A stretch of 8,473 nt of DNA from a bacterium. GTDB taxonomy: Bacteria > Cyanobacteriota > Vampirovibrionia > Gastranaerophilales > Gastranaerophilaceae. Position 1 is the first letter of the stretch; each line of letters starts with the position of its first letter. Position numbers and translations under genes: made by a program. The stretch covers positions 1-8,473 of the forward strand of contig JAFUUT010000063.1 of assembly GCA_017477685.1 (NCBI GenBank). Reading direction: 5' to 3'. The notes under the pieces are model-generated. The model was not told where the DNA came from, made no database searches, and was given only the letters and a program-made list of their open reading frames with translations. Positions 5,838 to 8,473 of the stretch are shown here, piece after piece.

Positions 5838-6395
5838 TTACATTATCCAACCGCCAATGCATCTGAGAGGTCGTTTTAGTTTAAATTCCGCATTGTCGAT
5901 TTTGCCTTGCAGAGTTTCATATTTGTTTGTCATGCGTTGTGCTATTGCTTCATTTCTTTCAGCCATTACAATGTCGCCGCCTTCTCTTTGAGCTCTTGCT
6001 CTTTTGCTGACGGCGGCAAGTTTGTTTTCTAAGCTCTTTAATTCTTTTCTTAATTCAGTAACCTCTGCATCTTTTGCTGCTCTTTTACTTAAGGTGGCAA
6101 ACATATCTGCAAGATTTTCCGGAGTTTCTTCTCTAAAGAGTGTTTTCAAATCACGTGTTAAAATTGCGGCGAAATCTGTGCCTCCTTGTATAAAATGTAC
6201 GGAATGAAAGAATTTTCCTTCCGAATTTTGTCCATTTTCCCCCATTAAAACTACATCAGGTAACCCATTAGTTTTATCTGCAAAAAGCTTATTCACCTGT
6301 GCCATGGTTCTTTTAGAAAGATTAACTCCATAAGTGCTGATATTACCTTGAAAATTTTGTGCGTAGTATTGGTTCTGTGTATTTATTGCCTGCAT
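5838..6395 (-). CDS. array member 2: KTxGLPDxxLxGE family, intact
   Basis: Unknown family, 185 residues. The 17-residue leader M-Q-A-I-N-T-Q-N-Q-Y-Y-A-Q-N-F-Q-G is identical to that of member 1. It is followed by 'AQVNKLFADKTNGLPDVVLMGE' (32-53), a variable stretch (54-72), then 'FAAILTRDLKTLF' and 'EETPENLADMFATLS' (75-103). A charged coiled coil covers about 105-175, and the tail is K-R-P-L-R-C-I-G-G-W-I-M. AGGGGA precedes the ATG by 6 bases. Upstream, a 59-base gap repeats the leader region of member 1, including a possible -10 box (6445-6450), so it may have its own promoter as well as read-through. No Sec signal or transmembrane helix is present; the leader is polar, unlike a classical signal peptide. 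Confidence 0.87.
   Translation of the reverse strand: MQAINTQNQYYAQNFQGNISTYGVNLSKRTMAQVNKLFADKTNGLPDVVLMGENGQNSEGKFFHSVHFIQGGTDFAAILTRDLKTLFREETPENLADMFATLSKRAAKDAEVTELRKELKSLENKLAAVSKRARAQREGGDIVMAERNEAIAQRMTNKYETLQGKIDNAEFKLKRPLRCIGGWIM
6087..6132. repeat. 46-bp perfect repeat inside the second conserved block, copy in member 2
   Basis: Bases 6087-6132 are identical to 6740-6785 and encode most of 'EETPENLADMFATLS'. The block is an island of identity between clearly diverged flanks of members 1 and 2. Confidence 0.85.
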
Positions 6396-6407
6396 ATATT
6401 CCCCTTT
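6345..6407. repeat. 63-bp perfect direct repeat (RBS + leader codons), copy in member 2
   Basis: Bases 6345-6407 are identical to 6995-7057. The repeat covers the ribosome binding region, the start codon and codons 1-17. Its inner edge falls exactly at the last base of the Gly17 codon (ACC on the plus strand). Silent positions are also identical, so this is recent duplication or gene conversion, not just protein-level conservation. Confidence 0.9.
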
Positions 6408-6435
6408 CGTTTTTGGTATGAACCTTGTAAATGTA

Positions 6436-6464
6436 TTTTTTTGCTATATATCGTTTATTTTTTA
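6436..6464. repeat. 29-bp upstream repeat, copy before member 2
   Basis: These 29 bases (T-run, GCTATATATCG, TTTA, T-run, A) are identical to 7089-7117, about 45 bases upstream of the ATG in both cases. Here the repeat includes the TAA stop codon of member 1. It could hold a promoter -10 element or a regulator site. Confidence 0.8.
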
Positions 6465-7045
6465 ATTCCATTAATGACACTAAAAGGTTTTTCTATTTCC
6501 CAATTCCCAATGCATTTAACAGGCTGTTTTAGCTCAAGTTTTGCATTTTTGAGTTCACCTTGCAGAGTTTTATATCTGTTTGTCAAGCGTTGTACTATTT
6601 CTTCATTTTTTCGAAACTCTACTATGTTGCCTCTGAATCTTTCAAGTTTTGTCCTGATGTTGGCTTTAAAAATTTTCGCTTCCAGGTGCATTAATTCTCC
6701 CCTTAAGTTGCTATATTTAACTTCTCTTGCTGCTCTTTCACTTAAGGTGGCAAACATATCTGCAAGATTTTCCGGAGTTTCTTCTAAAAAGAGTGTTTTC
6801 AAATCATGTGTCAAAATTTTCGCGCAATCAGTTGCCCATTGATGAAAAAGTATTTTGTCGACTTTCCCATTCAAGCTGCTCCATTTTTCCCCTATCAGAA
6901 GTACATCTGGTCGTCCTTCTGTTTTCTGTGCAAAAAGCTTATTTACCTGTGCTAAGGTTCTTTCAGGAAGCTCAACGTCGAGAGGGATGATCTCACCTTG
7001 AAAATTTTGTGCGTAGTATTGGTTCTGTGTATTTATTGCCTGCAT
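6455..7045 (-). CDS. array member 1: KTxGxPDxxLxGE family, first gene of the array
   Basis: Unknown family, 196 residues. The leader is identical to member 2 (residues 1-17, ending N-F-Q-G). The core carries 'AQVNKLFAQKTEGRPDVLLIGE' (32-53), a variable part (54-75, including two Trp), and 'ILTHDLKTLFLEETPENLADMFATLS' (77-102). A coiled coil rich in Arg/Lys/Glu spans about 105-172. The 'QPVKCIGNW' element (174-182) is followed by an extra 14 residues not present in member 2. AGGGGA is 6 bases before the ATG. The gene diverges from the redox-protein gene at 7185, and a promoter is suspected at 7098-7127. Conserved blocks interrupted by a strongly divergent segment suggest diversifying paralogues. 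Confidence 0.87.
   Translation of the reverse strand: MQAINTQNQYYAQNFQGEIIPLDVELPERTLAQVNKLFAQKTEGRPDVLLIGEKWSSLNGKVDKILFHQWATDCAKILTHDLKTLFLEETPENLADMFATLSERAAREVKYSNLRGELMHLEAKIFKANIRTKLERFRGNIVEFRKNEEIVQRLTNRYKTLQGELKNAKLELKQPVKCIGNWEIEKPFSVINGIKK
6740..6785. repeat. 46-bp perfect repeat inside the second conserved block, copy in member 1
   Basis: This is the partner of 6087-6132, offset 653 bp. The 3-bp difference from the leader repeat offset shows that a one-codon indel separates the two islands. Confidence 0.85.
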
Positions 7046-7057
7046 ATATTCCCCTTT
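6995..7057. repeat. 63-bp perfect direct repeat (RBS + leader codons), copy in member 1
   Basis: This is the partner of 6345-6407, offset 650 bp. Just inside the gene the two copies diverge at once: GGT-GAG-ATC here against GGT-AAT in member 2. Confidence 0.9.
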
Positions 7058-7088
7058 TGTTTTTTTAGTATGAAATCATGTGAATGAT

Positions 7089-7117
7089 TTTTTTTGCTAT
7101 ATATCGTTTATTTTTTA
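7089..7117. repeat. 29-bp upstream repeat, copy before member 1
   Basis: This is identical to 6436-6464. Because the other copy overlaps the end of a member gene, this copy may be the relic of the junction where the duplicated unit began. Confidence 0.8.
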
Positions 7118-7127
7118 CATTTCTTAA
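7098..7127 (-). promoter_or_regulatory. candidate promoter of the seven-gene array
   Basis: On the minus strand TTAAGA (7122-7127) is followed after 18 bp by TATATA (7098-7103), giving a leader of about 45 bases before the ATG at 7045. The -10 lies within the 29-bp repeat also found before member 2 (TATATA at 6445-6450). The boxes are weak matches and AT-rich DNA offers many alternatives. Confidence 0.35.
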
Positions 7128-7151
7128 TAAGTTTTTATTTGATGCTATAAT
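7124..7151 (+). promoter_or_regulatory. candidate promoter of the C_GCAxxG_C_C gene
   Basis: TTAATA (7124-7129), a 16-bp spacer and a consensus TATAAT (7146-7151) lie about 34 bases before the ATG at 7185. Its -35 region overlaps that of the divergent array promoter. Confidence 0.5.
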
Positions 7152-7184
7152 TTTTGTAGAGTATTTGGAATGGGGGATTTGTTA

Positions 7185-7646
7185 ATGAGTGAAAAATCAG
7201 AAAAAGCAAAAGAGTTATTCAAACAGGGGTATAATTGTTCTCAAGCGGTGTTAGGGGTATTTTGTGAAGAATTTGGAATGGACTTTGATACCGCGATGAA
7301 AATAGCATCTTCTTTTGGCGGAGGAATGGGCAGGATGCGTGAAGTTTGCGGAACTGTCAGCGGAATGTTTATGGCTGCAGGTTTAGCTTTTGCTTCTTCA
7401 AGTGATTCTCCGGCAGAAAAAGGGGAACATTATAAACGTATTCAAGAACTTGCAAAAAGGTTCAAGGATAAAAACGGTAGTATAATTTGCCGTGAGCTTT
7501 TGCAAGGGGTGGAAACCTCTACTTCTCCAACCCCGAGTGAAAGGACTGAAACATATTATAAAAAACGCCCGTGTGTAGAGCTTGTTGGTGATTCTGTAGA
7601 AATTTTTGAGCAGTATTTGAAAGAAGTAAAATCTAAAGTTTTGTAA
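7185..7646 (+). CDS. C_GCAxxG_C_C family putative redox-active protein
   Basis: The 153-residue product fits the C_GCAxxG_C_C family (putative redox-active proteins of anaerobes; exact reaction unknown). Family features present are 'GYNCSQAVL' with C18, 'ASSFGGGMGRMREVCGTVSGMFMAAG' with C55, 'ICRELL' with C102 and C130 in 'KKRPC'. The namesake CGAxxG is CGTVSG here, a mild variation. An additional C27 is present. The Gly-rich stretch and conserved Cys suggest metal or disulphide chemistry in the cytoplasm; there is no signal peptide. The ATG at 7185 is favoured over the one at 7170 because GGGGGA sits 7 bases upstream and the protein then begins M-S-E-K-S-E-K. It diverges from the array and is followed in the same direction, after 75 bases, by the WG-repeat gene. 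No clear terminator is seen between them. Confidence 0.92.
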   Translation: MSEKSEKAKELFKQGYNCSQAVLGVFCEEFGMDFDTAMKIASSFGGGMGRMREVCGTVSGMFMAAGLAFASSSDSPAEKGEHYKRIQELAKRFKDKNGSIICRELLQGVETSTSPTPSERTETYYKKRPCVELVGDSVEIFEQYLKEVKSKVL

Positions 7647-7653
7647 AATAATG

Positions 7654-7683
7654 TTTACTTCACATTAAATTTGGGATTATTAT
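7654..7683 (+). promoter_or_regulatory. weak candidate promoter of the WG-repeat gene
   Basis: TTTACT (7654-7659) and TATTAT (7678-7683) are 18 bp apart in the gap after the redox-protein gene. The match is modest, and co-transcription with that gene is equally possible. Confidence 0.25.
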
Positions 7684-7721
7684 ACCTGTAGTAGAAGATT
7701 GAATATGTGTGAGTTGGCGTT

Positions 7722-8473
7722 ATGAAAAAGATATTATCAATATTGTTGGTTTTAATATTATCTTGCGGAATTGTTGTTGCGGACGCTCATCCGGCAGGCT
7801 CATCTCATGGCGGTGGACATCCGTCTTCTCATTCAGGTTCTCCTCATTCGGGACATATACATTCTACTCCTACACACTCGCATTCGGGACATTCGTCCGG
7901 CAGTGATTCACATCCCGTTTATCTTGTGAATACAAATCATCATCAGGAAGAAGTTAAATTCCAAAATTGTGATTCACATTACGCTGTAACGGATGTTACT
8001 ACAAACTATTACTCTGACGGCACACGCAGAGTTTTTAGAAATAGTACTATATATAATTCTGACGGTACTGTTTTGGTTTCTGATTGTTCAAGCTTAAAAC
8101 ATGTTATCTATGGGGGTAAGCATTATTTTTTAATTCGCCAGAACAAAGGTTATAAAATTATTGATGAAAATGCTGTTCAATTGACTTTCCGCAAATACAC
8201 GCACATGGAAGAAATTAAACCGAACAGGATACTTGTAAAGCATGACAAGAAATACGGTATTATTGATTTGAAAGAAAATATTATTGTTCCTATTAAGTAT
8301 CAAAATTTGGAACAAAACGGAGAAAATATTTTTATAGCAAAATTGAACGGATACTATGGAATTGTGGATATAGACAATAATACTCTTGTTTATCCTGATT
8401 GTGAAAAGATAAAACCGTTGTATGACACAATGGTATTAAAAAGATACCACAAATACGGATTGGTAAAATCCAA
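7722..8473 (+). CDS. exported His/Ser-rich, WG-repeat-like protein (3' end outside window)
   Basis: The frame opens at the ATG at 7722 and stays open for 250 codons to the window end. Residues 1-22 are a signal peptide: M-K-K, a hydrophobic core, then S-C-G-I-V-V-A-D-A. Cleavage after an Ala is likely, though the 'LSC' might instead be a poor lipobox. Residues 23-64 form a low-complexity stretch with 11 His among Ser, Gly, Pro and Thr, possibly metal-binding. Residues 96-122 hold a repeated 'SDGT' pattern (YYSDGTRRVFRNS, YNSDGTVLVSDC). From about 142, units of 33-35 residues recur, each opening GY-K-II-D, KYGIID, YYGIVD or KYGLV, as in WG-containing repeats, which usually form beta-rich surface or adaptor domains. 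No strong Shine-Dalgarno is seen. A six-codon frame (ATG 7705) ends at TGA overlapping the ATG as ATGA, which could couple translation. Confidence 0.85.
   Translation, partial: MKKILSILLVLILSCGIVVADAHPAGSSHGGGHPSSHSGSPHSGHIHSTPTHSHSGHSSGSDSHPVYLVNTNHHQEEVKFQNCDSHYAVTDVTTNYYSDGTRRVFRNSTIYNSDGTVLVSDCSSLKHVIYGGKHYFLIRQNKGYKIIDENAVQLTFRKYTHMEEIKPNRILVKHDKKYGIIDLKENIIVPIKYQNLEQNGENIFIAKLNGYYGIVDIDNNTLVYPDCEKIKPLYDTMVLKRYHKYGLVKS

Noticed and set aside
6348..6842. 164-residue plus-strand frame with hydrophobic N-terminus, antisense to array members 1 and 2
   Set aside because: The apparent membrane stretch is the complement of the polar/charged codons of the array genes, and the frame is broken in the other paralogues.
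7709..7906. 65-residue plus-strand frame over the start of the WG-repeat gene
   Set aside because: It is out of frame with the signal peptide and repeats; its composition (Arg/Ser/Phe) is that of a shadow of the real gene.
8130..8315. Minus-strand 61-residue frame
   Set aside because: It lies wholly antisense to the WG-like repeats, has no RBS and matches no motif.

Overview
The window is AT-rich bacterial DNA with standard stop codons and purine-rich ribosome binding sites. I infer an anaerobic gut-type bacterium. The best guess is a Gastranaerophilales/Melainabacteria-like lineage, because many genes here share Asn/Gln/Tyr-rich N-termini ending in F-x-G, a style I associate with that group. 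This is inference; no 16S or ribosomal marker is present to prove it.

Layout. At the left edge is the 3' end of a gene (2-91, +) whose tail looks like the end of an ADP-ribosyltransferase-type domain. A gene for a small two-helix membrane protein resembling the YcxB-like family (268-786, +) follows, bracketed by two near-identical copies of a double-hairpin, BIME/REP-like palindrome (113-167 and 834-887). Next comes a tRNA-Ala(TGC) on the minus strand (976-1048) with a promoter and an intrinsic terminator. Two overlapping minus-strand genes follow: an L-asparaginase II family protein (1148-2113) and, upstream of it, a protein with a winged-helix-like part, a GspE/MshE-N-like part and a coiled coil (2103-2837).

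The centre (2926-7045, minus strand) is the most remarkable part. It is a compact array of seven genes of unknown function, read from 7045 toward 2926. Every product starts with a short N/Q/Y-rich leader ending in F-x-G/S, continues into a variable globular part and, except in one damaged member, ends in a charged predicted coiled coil. Four (6455-7045, 5838-6395, 5442-5810, 4869-5432) are clear paralogues with the blocks 'KTxGxPDxxLxGE' and 'TPExxA'. Two more (3542-4129, 2926-3528) form a second paralogous pair. The seventh (4113-4850) shares only the overall architecture. In the two most upstream genes the DNA is identical over 63 bp, from the RBS through codon 17, and the identity stops exactly after the Gly of the leader motif. 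That suggests the leader is a module. One paralogue (5442-5810) has lost its coiled coil by deletion plus frameshift.

Right of the array, transcription diverges. A C_GCAxxG_C_C-type putative redox protein (7185-7646, +) is followed by an exported protein with a His/Ser-rich stretch and WG-like repeats (7722 to beyond the window end).

The array is the candidate for an undescribed system: a lineage-specific, duplicating family of leader-bearing coiled-coil proteins. It could be exported or surface-localised, but the sequence alone does not show the function.
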